Under the pieces are notes generated by a model that saw only the letters and a list, made by a program, of their open reading frames with translations, was not told where the DNA came from and did no database searches. From NCBI GenBank assembly GCA_005877965.1, contig VBNP01000080.1:1-16044 (forward strand): a stretch of DNA of 16,044 nt, read 5' to 3'. Positions 7,027-13,182 of this stretch are shown here, piece after piece. How positions within the stretch are numbered: the stretch's first letter is position 1; every line of letters begins with the position of its first letter. The position numbers were made by a program, and so were the translations under genes. The stretch is from Gammaproteobacteria bacterium (GTDB taxonomy: Bacteria; Pseudomonadota; Gammaproteobacteria; Steroidobacterales; Steroidobacteraceae).

Positions 7027-7767
7027 ATGATCACATTCGGTGCAGGGAGAGTCGCCCTGATCGCGGTTCTCGCGGTCCTGGCGGCGGGGTGCAGCCGCGA
7101 GCAGCAGGACTGGCGCTCCGCGGAAGCCGCCGACACCAGCGAGGCCTACGGACGTTTCGTCGAACTACATCCCGACAGCGAGCTCACCGCCCAGGCGCGC
7201 GCCCGCCTCGCGCAGCTCGCCGAAGAGCGCGACTGGACGCAGGCGGGGAAGGTCGCGACCGCGGAAGCCTACCGGGCGTTCCTGGCCGAGCACCCGAGTG
7301 GCAAATGGTCCGAGGAGGCACGCATCCGCATCGAGGCCTTCGCCCTGGGATCCGCGCCTCGCCTCGCGCCGTCAACCGCGGCGCACCCGGGCGGCTCGCC
7401 TCAGGGGCCCTCCGGCGTGCGCGCGTTGCAGCTCGCGACCGCGACGGCGCGGCCCGCCGTGCGCGAGAGCACCGAGACCGCGCCGGCGCGCGAGCGCAAA
7501 AGCCCCGCCCGGACGGCGGGCAGTTCGTACGGCGTGCAGCTGGGTGCGTTCGGCAGCGAAGCGAGCGCGGACCGCGAATGGCGGCGCCTGCAGGGCCGCT
7601 TTGGTGCGCAGCTGCGCGGCCTGTCACCGCGTATCGTCGCGGCCGGCGACACCTCGGGGCAGCTCTATCGGCTGCAGGCTCCCGCCGCCGGCGAGGCGCA
7701 GGCGCGCGCCCTGTGCAATTCGCTCAGAGAACAGTCCCAGCCCTGCGTGCCGGTCCTGCCGCGCTGA
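7027..7767 (+). CDS. Lipoprotein with helical repeats and C-terminal SPOR domain
   Basis: A 246-residue predicted lipoprotein. ATG 7027 follows GAGGG (7014-7018) with suitable spacing and gives a clean lipoprotein signal: hydrophobic core VALIAVLAVLAAGC with the lipidated Cys at position 22. An in-frame GTG at 7018 is a less likely start. Residues 30-105 hold two similar helical units, EAYGRFVELHPDSELTAQAR and EAYRAFLAEHPSGKWSEEAR, TPR-like in character. A disordered Pro/Ala/Arg-rich linker leads to a SPOR domain (about 163-246) starting SYGVQLGAFGSEASADREW. SPOR domains bind peptidoglycan stripped of stem peptides at division sites, so the protein likely tethers to septal wall from a membrane. 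Partner and exact role are not visible. Confidence 0.85.
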   Translation: MITFGAGRVALIAVLAVLAAGCSREQQDWRSAEAADTSEAYGRFVELHPDSELTAQARARLAQLAEERDWTQAGKVATAEAYRAFLAEHPSGKWSEEARIRIEAFALGSAPRLAPSTAAHPGGSPQGPSGVRALQLATATARPAVRESTETAPARERKSPARTAGSSYGVQLGAFGSEASADREWRRLQGRFGAQLRGLSPRIVAAGDTSGQLYRLQAPAAGEAQARALCNSLREQSQPCVPVLPR

Positions 7768-7812
7768 CCGTGCGCCGCCCTCGCGGGCGCCGGCGGCTGA
7801 CCCACGTGCCGG

Positions 7813-7824
7813 GCCATTAATGGC
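7813..7824. promoter_or_regulatory. 12-base palindrome upstream of the sigma-54 promoter
   Basis: GCCATTAATGGC is a perfect palindrome, flanked on both sides by CCGG (7809-7812 and 7826-7829). Its centre is about 116 bases upstream of the predicted sigma-54 start, a usual distance for an enhancer-binding protein site. The cognate regulator cannot be named. Confidence 0.35.
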
Positions 7825-7840
7825 TCCGGCCGCTCCAAAG

Positions 7841-7855
7841 TGACAATCCACGTCA
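7841..7855. promoter_or_regulatory. TGAC-N7-GTCA inverted repeat upstream of the sigma-54 promoter
   Basis: The arms TGAC (7841-7844) and GTCA (7852-7855) are separated by seven bases and centred about 87 bases upstream of the predicted start. Short arms make chance occurrence possible; position alone suggests an activator site. Confidence 0.25.
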
Positions 7856-7907
7856 GCCCTCACCGGGGCGGAAGGCATAACTAATTGTTTTAGCTTGGTT
7901 ATATGAT

Positions 7908-7924
7908 CTGGCATGGACCTTGCT
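7908..7924 (+). promoter_or_regulatory. Sigma-54 (-24/-12) promoter
   Basis: CTGGCATGGACCTTGCT fits the sigma-54 consensus YTGGCAYGRNNNTTGCW at every position. GG (7910-7911) and GC (7922-7923) are exactly 10 bases apart, as required. An AT-rich stretch (7876-7907) lies just upstream and could help bending, for example by IHF, though no clean IHF site is seen. Transcription should start near 7935. There is no protein start directly downstream; two hairpins and a terminator follow within 80 bases. Confidence 0.65.
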
Positions 7925-7934
7925 TATCCCAGTC

Positions 7935-8011
7935 CAGGTTGCGAACAAATCCCCGTGTTCGCTGCTGTGCGCCGCGACGCGATTTCCCCCGCCTCGCGGC
8001 GCCTTTTTTTT
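7935..8011 (+). ncRNA. Candidate small RNA with two C-rich loops
   Basis: From the sigma-54 start (near 7935) to the U-tract is about 77 nt. Hairpin 1 pairs GCGAACA (7941-7947) with TGTTCGC (7956-7962), loop AATCCCCG. Hairpin 2 pairs GCGCCGCGA (7969-7977) with TCGCGGCGC (7994-8002), loop CGCGATTTCCCCCGCC, then eight T. Each loop exposes a run of C after A/U (AUCCCC, UUUCCCCC), complementary to G-rich ribosome-binding sites. This is the known design of riboregulators such as sX13 of Xanthomonas and the C-rich-loop sRNAs of Neisseria and Rhodobacter. No coding potential is visible. Homology to those RNAs is not claimed, only shared architecture. The exact 5' end is predicted; control by an enhancer-binding protein follows from the promoter type. 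Confidence 0.6.
7969..8011 (+). terminator. Intrinsic terminator of the candidate sRNA
   Basis: A perfect 9-bp GC-rich stem (7969-7977 with 7994-8002), a 16-base loop, and CTTTTTTTT immediately after. It is 200 bases past the SPOR lipoprotein stop, too far to be its natural terminator, and 79 bases before cbpA. Confidence 0.75.
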
Positions 8012-8075
8012 CCACACCGACTCATCCACGCGGGTACCAATCCCTGAGCCGCGCTCCGCCGCGGGTGCACCGCAT

Positions 8076-8090
8076 TAGAATCGACGCACA
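8076..8090 (+). promoter_or_regulatory. Candidate cbpA promoter -10 with near-leaderless start
   Basis: TAGAAT (8076-8081) resembles a -10 element and lies only 8 bases before the ATG at 8090, so transcription would begin at or next to the start codon. No ribosome-binding sequence is present and no good -35 is seen, so the call is tentative. Confidence 0.35.
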
Positions 8091-9088
8091 TGGAATTCCG
8101 TGACTACTACAAGGTCCTGGGTGTGGAGCGGGCCGCCACCGCGGATCAGATCAAGGCCGCCTACCGGCGGCTGGCGCGCAAGTTCCACCCCGACGTGAGC
8201 AAGGAGCCGAACGCGGAGGCGCGCTTCAAGGAGATGCAGGAGGCGTACGAGGTGCTGAAGGACCCCGAGAAGCGCGCCGCGTACGATGAGCTCGGCGCCA
8301 ACTGGAAGGCCGGCGAGCAGTTCCGGCCGCCCCCGGACTGGGGCAGCGGCTTCGAGTTCTCCGGCGGCGCGGGGCGCCGCGGAGGCGCCCGCTTTCGAGC
8401 GGGCCGGGCGGGGCGCAGCGGTACCGGCGCAGCGCCGGACGGCGCGTCTGGCGAACAGGACTTCAGCGATTTCTTCTCCTCGTTGTTCGGTGGCGGCACG
8501 CCGTTCGGCAGGGGCGGTGGCGGCGCCGGGCGGGATCATCACGCGCGGGTCGGCATCGATCTCGAGGAGGCCTACCGCGGCACGACACGCACGCTCGAGC
8601 TCAGGCGCCCCGAGGTGAAACCCGATGGCTCGGTGCAATTACGGACGCACACCGTGCGCGTCACCATTCCGCCGGGCGTCACCGAGGGGCAGCTGATCCG
8701 GCTTGCCGGTCAGGGCGCACCGGCCGGCGGCGCCGGTCAGGCGGGCGATCTGTATCTGGAGGTGCACGTGCAACCACACCGGCTGTTTCAGCTCGAGGGG
8801 CGCGATGTGACGCTCACCTTTCCGGTCGCCCCCTGGGAAGCAGCGCTCGGCGCCTCGGTCACGGTGCCGACGCTCGGCGGCTCGGTAGACATGCACATTC
8901 CCGCCGGCACCCAATCCGGTCAGAAGCTGCGCCTGCGCGGCCGCGGCCTGCCGGGAGCGCCCGCCGGGGATCAGTACGTGCAACTGAAGGTGGTGCTGCC
9001 GCCCGCGAACTCACCGCAAGCCAAGGCGTTGTATGAGGAGATGCGCAGCAAGCTCGACTTCGACCCGCGGGGACAGCCGGCGAGGTGA
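8090..9088 (+). CDS. cbpA: DnaJ-like co-chaperone CbpA
   Basis: A 332-residue class B J-protein. Residues 5-70 are the J domain with HPD at 33-35 (KFHPDVSKEP) and the QEAYEVLKDPEKRAAYDELG helix. A Gly/Phe-rich stretch (about 80-145, with DFSDFFSSLFGGG) leads straight into the two beta-sandwich substrate-binding domains, without the CxxCxGxG zinc repeats of DnaJ. Typical CbpA segments are DLYLEVHVQPHRLFQLEGRD and LRGRGLPG. It stimulates DnaK ATPase and delivers unfolded protein in the cytoplasm. It is followed after 3 bases by cbpM, the usual partner order. No ribosome site precedes ATG 8090. Confidence 0.95.
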   Translation: MEFRDYYKVLGVERAATADQIKAAYRRLARKFHPDVSKEPNAEARFKEMQEAYEVLKDPEKRAAYDELGANWKAGEQFRPPPDWGSGFEFSGGAGRRGGARFRAGRAGRSGTGAAPDGASGEQDFSDFFSSLFGGGTPFGRGGGGAGRDHHARVGIDLEEAYRGTTRTLELRRPEVKPDGSVQLRTHTVRVTIPPGVTEGQLIRLAGQGAPAGGAGQAGDLYLEVHVQPHRLFQLEGRDVTLTFPVAPWEAALGASVTVPTLGGSVDMHIPAGTQSGQKLRLRGRGLPGAPAGDQYVQLKVVLPPANSPQAKALYEEMRSKLDFDPRGQPAR

Positions 9089-9091
9089 TGC

Positions 9092-9418
9092 ATGGTACGG
9101 GTGACTCAGCGGCTCGAAGCTCGCGTGCTCGGCGAGGGTGACTGGATTGCCGCGAGCGAAATCTGCCGGCTGTGCTGGCTCGATCCGGGCGCGGTCATGG
9201 AGCTCGCGGAGCTCGGTGTCGTGGCGCCGCGCGAAACACCGCCGGGCGAGTGGCAGATTCCGGCCACGGCGCTGCCGCGCCTGTGCGTCATCGGCAGGCT
9301 GATGCGCGATCTGGGCGTGAATGTGAGCGGCGCGGCCCTGGCGCTGGAGCTGCTCGAAGGCCGGCGCGAGCTCGAGCGGCGTATCCGTACTCTCGAGCTC
9401 CTCGTGAGCGATCACTGA
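9092..9418 (+). CDS. cbpM: Chaperone modulator CbpM
   Basis: A 108-residue protein with a MerR-like helix-turn-helix body (WIAASEICRLCWLDPGAVME, LAELGVVAPRE) and a C-terminal helical stretch (ALALELLEGRRELERRIRTL). In E. coli CbpM binds the J domain of CbpA and inhibits its co-chaperone activity. Position directly after cbpA supports this role. Its last 7 bases overlap the 3' end of the convergent DUF924 gene. Confidence 0.9.
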   Translation: MVRVTQRLEARVLGEGDWIAASEICRLCWLDPGAVMELAELGVVAPRETPPGEWQIPATALPRLCVIGRLMRDLGVNVSGAALALELLEGRRELERRIRTLELLVSDH

Positions 9419-10032
9419 CCGAACTTCTCGCCCCCGTTGCGCAGCCACTCATCTTCCGCGGGCGTGTTCTCGCGACCGAGCACCCGGTTACGGTGCGGAA
9501 AGCGGCCGAACCGCTCGATGATCGTGCGGTGATTCTCGGCCGAGCGCGACGCCCCGGCGAAGGGTCCGCGCAGTTCCTGGGGCGCCTCGGCGAGCAGTCG
9601 CCGGTAGGCGGCGACGGATTCGTCCTGCACCTCGCGGCTCTCGGTGTGCTGCAACGGCATGTAGAAGAACATCCGCTCGACCGGATCGAGCGCGGCGTCA
9701 GCGGCCGACTGCATGCCCGAGAGCGCGAGTGCGAGCGCCTTATCGTCGTAGGCGAAGGCGCGCGCGCTGCCGCGGAACATGTTGCGCGGGAACTGGTCGA
9801 GCAGAAGGATGAGGCTCAGGCGCCGCCGCGGACCGTCCGCCCAGCTCGCCAGAGCCCCGCTCGCGGCGAGCTCGAGCAGCTCGCCGAAGCGCTCGCGCAT
9901 GTGATCGTCGCGCAGTTGCCCCAGCTCGGAAGCTGAGCCTCCGAACCAGAAGCGGATGCGGCGATTCAACTCGTCCGCGGACATCGGCGGCCTGCCGAAC
10001 CAGAACTCCCGGACGCTGCGCGCCTCGTCCAT
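9412..10032 (-). CDS. DUF924 family protein
   Basis: A 206-residue protein of the DUF924 (COG3803-like) family, normal length. Typical segments are the WFGGSASELGQ start, RRRLSLILLLDQFPRNMFRG, AFAYDDKALALA, ERMFFYMPLQHTES and ENHRTIIERFGRFPHRNRVL. The family is all-helical and soluble and has no established function; TPR-like folding has been suggested. ATG 10032 follows the stop of the antiporter gene by 3 bases, so the two are likely co-transcribed. The stop region overlaps cbpM tail-to-tail by 7 bases. Confidence 0.9.
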   Translation of the reverse strand: MDEARSVREFWFGRPPMSADELNRRIRFWFGGSASELGQLRDDHMRERFGELLELAASGALASWADGPRRRLSLILLLDQFPRNMFRGSARAFAYDDKALALALSGMQSAADAALDPVERMFFYMPLQHTESREVQDESVAAYRRLLAEAPQELRGPFAGASRSAENHRTIIERFGRFPHRNRVLGRENTPAEDEWLRNGGEKFGQ

Positions 10033-10035
10033 GCG

Positions 10036-11811
10036 CTACTCGGAGCCGGTGCGGTCGGCCTCGAACAGCTTTTCCAGCTGCTGCGCGGCCTCGCGCGAGG
10101 TGGCGAGGAACTTGCTCTCATCGTCCTTGACCTGGTATTGCGCCGCGAGCGTCGCCTCATCGTGCTGGCGGAACCGGCGCACCGCCTCGCGCGCCGCCGC
10201 CGGGGTTTCCCCGAGCGCCTCCAGGACCGAGGCCGCCATCTCCAGGCTCGATCCGTAGGTGTCGCGGATCACATCCCGCACGCCCGCGTCCATGAGCGCA
10301 AAGGCATGCTGGCGGTTACGCGCGCGGGCGAAGACCTTCAGTCGCGGGAACTGCTCGCGCGCCAGCACCGCGGTACGGATCGAGGCATCCACGTCGTCGA
10401 TCGCCAGCACCAGGATGCGGGCGCTCTCGGCGCCCGCGGCGCGCAGCAGATCCAGCCTCGAGGCATCCCCGTAGTAGACCTTGTTGCCGAAGCGCCGCAC
10501 GAAATCCACGTGCGTCTGGCTGCTGTCGAGAGCGGTGAACGGCAGTCCCTTCACGCGCAGGATGCGCGCCACGATCTGGCCGAAGCGCCCGAAGCCGGCG
10601 ATGATCACCGGAACCTCGTGCTCCTCGATGGCGTCGTAGGGTTGCTGCGGCGGAGCGAGCCAGCGTCTGGTGAAGGACTCGTGCGCGATCAGCAGCAGGG
10701 GACCCAGCATCATCGACAGCGTCACGGCGAGAACGAGCAGATCCGCGGTCGCGGCGTCCAGGATGCGCTGGCGCGCCGCGAGCGTGAACAGCACGAAGGC
10801 AAACTCCCCGCCCGCCGGCAGCGCGAACCCCAGCCGCCGGGCCGAGTCGCCGCGCTGGCGGGCGAGCCTCCCCAGGGCGCTCACCGCGACGATCTTGACG
10901 AAGAGGAATGCGGCGGTCAGCTCCAGCACCGTCAGGGGCTCGGACCTGAGCAGTCCCAGATTCGCCGACATGCCCACGGCGACGAAGAACAGCCCGAGCA
11001 GCAGCCCCTTGAACGGCTCAAGGTCGGCCTCGAGCTCGTGCCGGAACTCGCTGTCGGCGAGCAGCACGCCGGCGAGAAACGCGCCCAGCGCCATCGACAG
11101 GCCCACGAGGTTGGCCAGCAGCGCGGTGGCGATGACGGTGAGCAGCGCCGCGGCGGTGAACACCTCACCCACCCGCACGCGCGCCACGACGCGCAGCGCC
11201 GGCCGCAACAACAGCCGCCCGCCGCCGATGACCACCGCGATCACCGCCAGCAGCTTCAGCAGTCCCGTCCACCAGGGGCCGCCGGCCTGGTGGCTCCCAG
11301 GAAGTGGCGCGAGCAGCGGCAGCAGCGCGAGCGCCGGCAGCACGGCGAGATCCTGGAACAGCAGGATCCCGAAGGCCGCGCGCCCGTACTGCGTCTTGAG
11401 CTGGCCGCGCTCGGCCAGCACCTGCAGCACCAGCGGCGTGGACGACAGCGACAGGCCGAAGCCGATGACGGCCGCCGCGACCGGCGGCTCACCGAGCGCC
11501 CAAGCCCCCGCGCCGAGCAGCGCGGCGCACAGCGCCACCTGCGCGGCCCCGAGCCCGAACACGAGGCGCCGCATGACCCACAGCCGCGTCGGCTGCAGCT
11601 CGAGTCCGATGATGAAGAGCAGCAGCACGATGCCGAACTCCGACACCTGCATGATGCGGGCGATGTCACCGATGAGGTTGAGGCCCCAGGGCCCGATCAC
11701 CAGCCCCGCGGCGAGGTAGCCGAGGATCGAGCTGAGCCTTGCGAAGCGGAACAGCGACACCGCGACGACGGCGGCGGCCAGCAGGATGGCGGTTTCGGCG
11801 AGCGAGATCAT
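10036..11811 (-). CDS. Monovalent cation:proton antiporter-2, KefB/KefC-like
   Basis: A 591-residue CPA2 protein. Residues 1-385 form about 12-13 membrane helices with the family motifs FGIVLLLFIIGLEL (59-72), FGLSLSSTPLVLQVLAERG (118-136), ILLFQDLAVLPAL with Q153/D154, and LPAGGEFAFVLF (331-342). Residues 400-520 are an RCK/TrkA-N domain with GFGRFG at 406-411, D429 and YYGDASRLDLLRAAGA; a conserved VIRDTYGSSLEMAASVLEAL segment follows. KefB/C proteins export K+ in exchange for H+ and are gated by glutathione adducts bound at the RCK domain. No KefF/KefG ancillary oxidoreductase gene is adjacent, so glutathione gating is uncertain. ATG 11811 has no obvious ribosome site. It is divergent from the HtrA-like gene. 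Confidence 0.9.
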   Translation of the reverse strand: MISLAETAILLAAAVVAVSLFRFARLSSILGYLAAGLVIGPWGLNLIGDIARIMQVSEFGIVLLLFIIGLELQPTRLWVMRRLVFGLGAAQVALCAALLGAGAWALGEPPVAAAVIGFGLSLSSTPLVLQVLAERGQLKTQYGRAAFGILLFQDLAVLPALALLPLLAPLPGSHQAGGPWWTGLLKLLAVIAVVIGGGRLLLRPALRVVARVRVGEVFTAAALLTVIATALLANLVGLSMALGAFLAGVLLADSEFRHELEADLEPFKGLLLGLFFVAVGMSANLGLLRSEPLTVLELTAAFLFVKIVAVSALGRLARQRGDSARRLGFALPAGGEFAFVLFTLAARQRILDAATADLLVLAVTLSMMLGPLLLIAHESFTRRWLAPPQQPYDAIEEHEVPVIIAGFGRFGQIVARILRVKGLPFTALDSSQTHVDFVRRFGNKVYYGDASRLDLLRAAGAESARILVLAIDDVDASIRTAVLAREQFPRLKVFARARNRQHAFALMDAGVRDVIRDTYGSSLEMAASVLEALGETPAAAREAVRRFRQHDEATLAAQYQVKDDESKFLATSREAAQQLEKLFEADRTGSE

Positions 11812-11821
11812 GAGCGCAGAG

Positions 11822-11839
11822 CGATTCTGGCAGGAATCG
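11822..11839. promoter_or_regulatory. Operator-like inverted repeat between kef-type gene and htrA-like gene
   Basis: CGATTC (11822-11827) and GAATCG (11834-11839) form perfect 6-base arms around a 6-base spacer. On the minus strand one arm lies over CAGAAT, a possible -10 for the antiporter gene. A repressor or activator site is plausible but no protein can be named. Confidence 0.3.
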
Positions 11840-11844
11840 GCAGC

Positions 11845-11875
11845 GCCGGCCTCCGGGCCGGCCCTCTTGTTTTTG
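11845..11875 (+). terminator. Terminator-like hairpin in the divergent gap
   Basis: GCCGGCC (11845-11851) pairs with GGCCGGC (11856-11862) around a TCCG tetraloop, followed by CCTCTTGTTTTT, a T-rich tail on the plus strand. It sits just before the HtrA-like start and downstream of no plus-strand gene, so it would stop a transcript antisense to the antiporter gene or act as a leader attenuator. Confidence 0.5.
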
Positions 11876-11893
11876 TCCGGCCGACCCCCATGC
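11866..11893 (+). promoter_or_regulatory. Sigma-32-like promoter candidate for the HtrA-like gene
   Basis: CTTGTTT (11866-11872), 13 bases, then CCCCATGC (11886-11893) resembles the heat-shock consensus CTTGAAA-N11-16-CCCCATNT with three mismatches. The predicted start falls at or next to ATG 11901. It overlaps the T-run of the neighbouring hairpin, so at least one of the two readings may be accidental. Confidence 0.35.
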
Positions 11894-11900
11894 CTGCGCG

Positions 11901-12869
11901 ATGCTCGATGCCGTGCCGCCGCAGCCCTCGTCCCCGCCCGAGCCCCTGGATGCGTATTCCGCGGCGGTGGTGGGCGCGGTCGATGAGGTGGGTCCGGCGG
12001 TGGTCAGCGTGTACGTGGGAGGCGCCGCGGAGGCCGAGCAGGCGCGCGGCGGCGCGGGCTCGGGGGTGGTCGTGACGCCCGACGGCTATCTGCTCACCAA
12101 CGAGCACGTCGTGCAGCGCGTGGCGCAGGCGCGCGTCACGTTCGTCGACGGTCGCACCGTACCGGCCGTGGTCACCGGCCGCGACCCGGCCACCGATCTC
12201 GCCGTGCTGCGCGCACAGGCCGGGGCACTGCCGTACGCGCACCTCGCCAGCGGGGAGCGTCTGCGCGCCGGTCAGCTCGTGGTCGCGGTCGGCAATCCGT
12301 TCGGGTTCGAGTCGACCGTGTCCGCCGGCGTCGTGAGCGCGCTGGGACGGTCGCTCCGCAGCCGCCACGGCCGCCTGATCGAAGGCGTCGTGCAGCACAG
12401 CGCGGCGCTCAATCCCGGAAACTCCGGCGGGCCGCTGGTGGAGGCGCACGGCCGCGTGGCCGGCATCAACACCGCGATCATCCCCATGGCGCAGGGCATC
12501 GGCTTCGCCATTCCCGCCTCGACCGCGCAGTGGGTGCTGACGGAGATCCTCACCCAGGGGCGGGTGCGCCGCGCCTGGCTCGGCGTGGGCGCGCGCGACC
12601 GGCCGCTCGATCTGCGGCTGGTGCGGGCGCTGGACCTCACCGCGGCGCGCGCGGTCGAGGTGCTGTCGCGCGAGAGTGAGGGACCGGCGGCTGAGTCGGA
12701 CCTGCAGCCCGGGGACCTGATCGTGGCCGTGGACGATCAGCCGGTGGACGGCGTCGATGCGCTGCACCGGCGCTTGAGCCGCGTGCCCCCCGGGAGCACG
12801 CTCACACTACGGGTCGTGCGCCGCACGCAGCTGGTGGACGTCGCGCTCACGGTGCGCGAGCCGCCCTGA
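11901..12869 (+). CDS. HtrA/DegP-like S1C serine protease with one PDZ domain, no export signal
   Basis: A 322-residue protein. Residues 20-215 are a trypsin-like domain with the complete catalytic triad: H69 (LLTNEHVV), D99 (PATDLAVL) and S175 (NPGNSGGPL). Residues about 225-318 are a PDZ domain (WLGVGARDRPLD, LQPGDLIVAVDDQPVDG). HtrA proteases degrade or refold damaged protein, normally in the periplasm. Here the first 20 residues are Pro-rich (LDAVPPQPSSPPEPLDAYS) with no signal peptide or membrane helix, and no upstream in-frame start codon exists before ATG 11901, so a cytoplasmic location is indicated unless the start is misread. There is no ribosome site. Nearest neighbours are unrelated: the antiporter (divergent) and vapBC. 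Confidence 0.9.
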   Translation: MLDAVPPQPSSPPEPLDAYSAAVVGAVDEVGPAVVSVYVGGAAEAEQARGGAGSGVVVTPDGYLLTNEHVVQRVAQARVTFVDGRTVPAVVTGRDPATDLAVLRAQAGALPYAHLASGERLRAGQLVVAVGNPFGFESTVSAGVVSALGRSLRSRHGRLIEGVVQHSAALNPGNSGGPLVEAHGRVAGINTAIIPMAQGIGFAIPASTAQWVLTEILTQGRVRRAWLGVGARDRPLDLRLVRALDLTAARAVEVLSRESEGPAAESDLQPGDLIVAVDDQPVDGVDALHRRLSRVPPGSTLTLRVVRRTQLVDVALTVREPP

Positions 12870-12884
12870 GGCTGAGAGCAGGTA

Positions 12885-12913
12885 TTGCGTTCCTGCGCTG
12901 AGCACTTTAATAT
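12885..12913 (+). promoter_or_regulatory. vapBC promoter
   Basis: TTGCGT (12885-12890) and TAATAT (12908-12913) with a 17-base spacer. Transcription would begin near 12920, inside the palindrome that follows, so occupancy of that palindrome should block initiation. Confidence 0.55.
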
Positions 12914-12914
12914 T

Positions 12915-12935
12915 TATACACATCAGATGTGTATA
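12915..12935. promoter_or_regulatory. Palindromic operator of the vapBC module
   Basis: Perfect 9-base arms TATACACAT (12915-12923) and ATGTGTATA (12927-12935) around a 3-base centre. The palindrome is AT-rich in a GC-rich genome and lies between promoter and antitoxin start, as expected for ribbon-helix-helix autoregulation by VapB or the VapBC complex. Confidence 0.75.
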
Positions 12936-12947
12936 GAGCCAGTCGCC

Positions 12948-13175
12948 ATGAAGCGCGTACGTCGACCAGCCGCAGATCGCACCAATATCGTCCTCGATTC
13001 GAGACTGGTAAATCGAGTCAAGCGCCTTGCCAGCGTGAAGACCACGCGCGAAGCCGTTCACCTCGCGCTCGAGCATTACGTTCGCAGCCGCGACTATTCT
13101 GCCGTGCTTGCGCTTCGCGGCTCAGGCGGCGTCGCAGAAGGGTACGACCCCAAGGCGGCGAGCCCGCGGCGCTAG
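12948..13175 (+). CDS. vapB: VapB-family antitoxin (type II toxin-antitoxin)
   Basis: A 75-residue protein. Residues 13-45 match the VapB opening found in many proteobacteria (TNIVLDSRLVNRVKRLASVK then TTREAVHLALEHYV), a ribbon-helix-helix-type DNA-binding fold. The C-terminal tail (RDYSAVLALRGSGGVAEGYD) would wrap the toxin. ATG 12948 is preferred because it places the start just after the operator and gives the family N-terminus; earlier in-frame codons would put the operator inside the gene. The frame is intact although the toxin is broken. The stop is 7 bases before the vapC ATG. Confidence 0.88.
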   Translation: MKRVRRPAADRTNIVLDSRLVNRVKRLASVKTTREAVHLALEHYVRSRDYSAVLALRGSGGVAEGYDPKAASPRR

Positions 13176-13182
13176 AGGGTCG

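Noticed and set aside
7774..7797. GC-rich inverted repeat just after the SPOR lipoprotein stop (GCCGCC/GGCGGC)
   Set aside because: No T-run follows, and such repeats are common by chance at this base composition, so it is not called a terminator.
7885..7907. Possible sigma-70 promoter (TTGTTT and TATGAT) before the candidate sRNA
   Set aside because: The spacing between the hexamers is only 11 bases and no other -35 fits; the sigma-54 reading matches at every consensus position.
10138..12075. A 645-codon plus-strand open frame
   Set aside because: Shadow of the antiporter gene; Arg/Gln/His-rich composition and no motif, and it would overlap the protease start out of frame.
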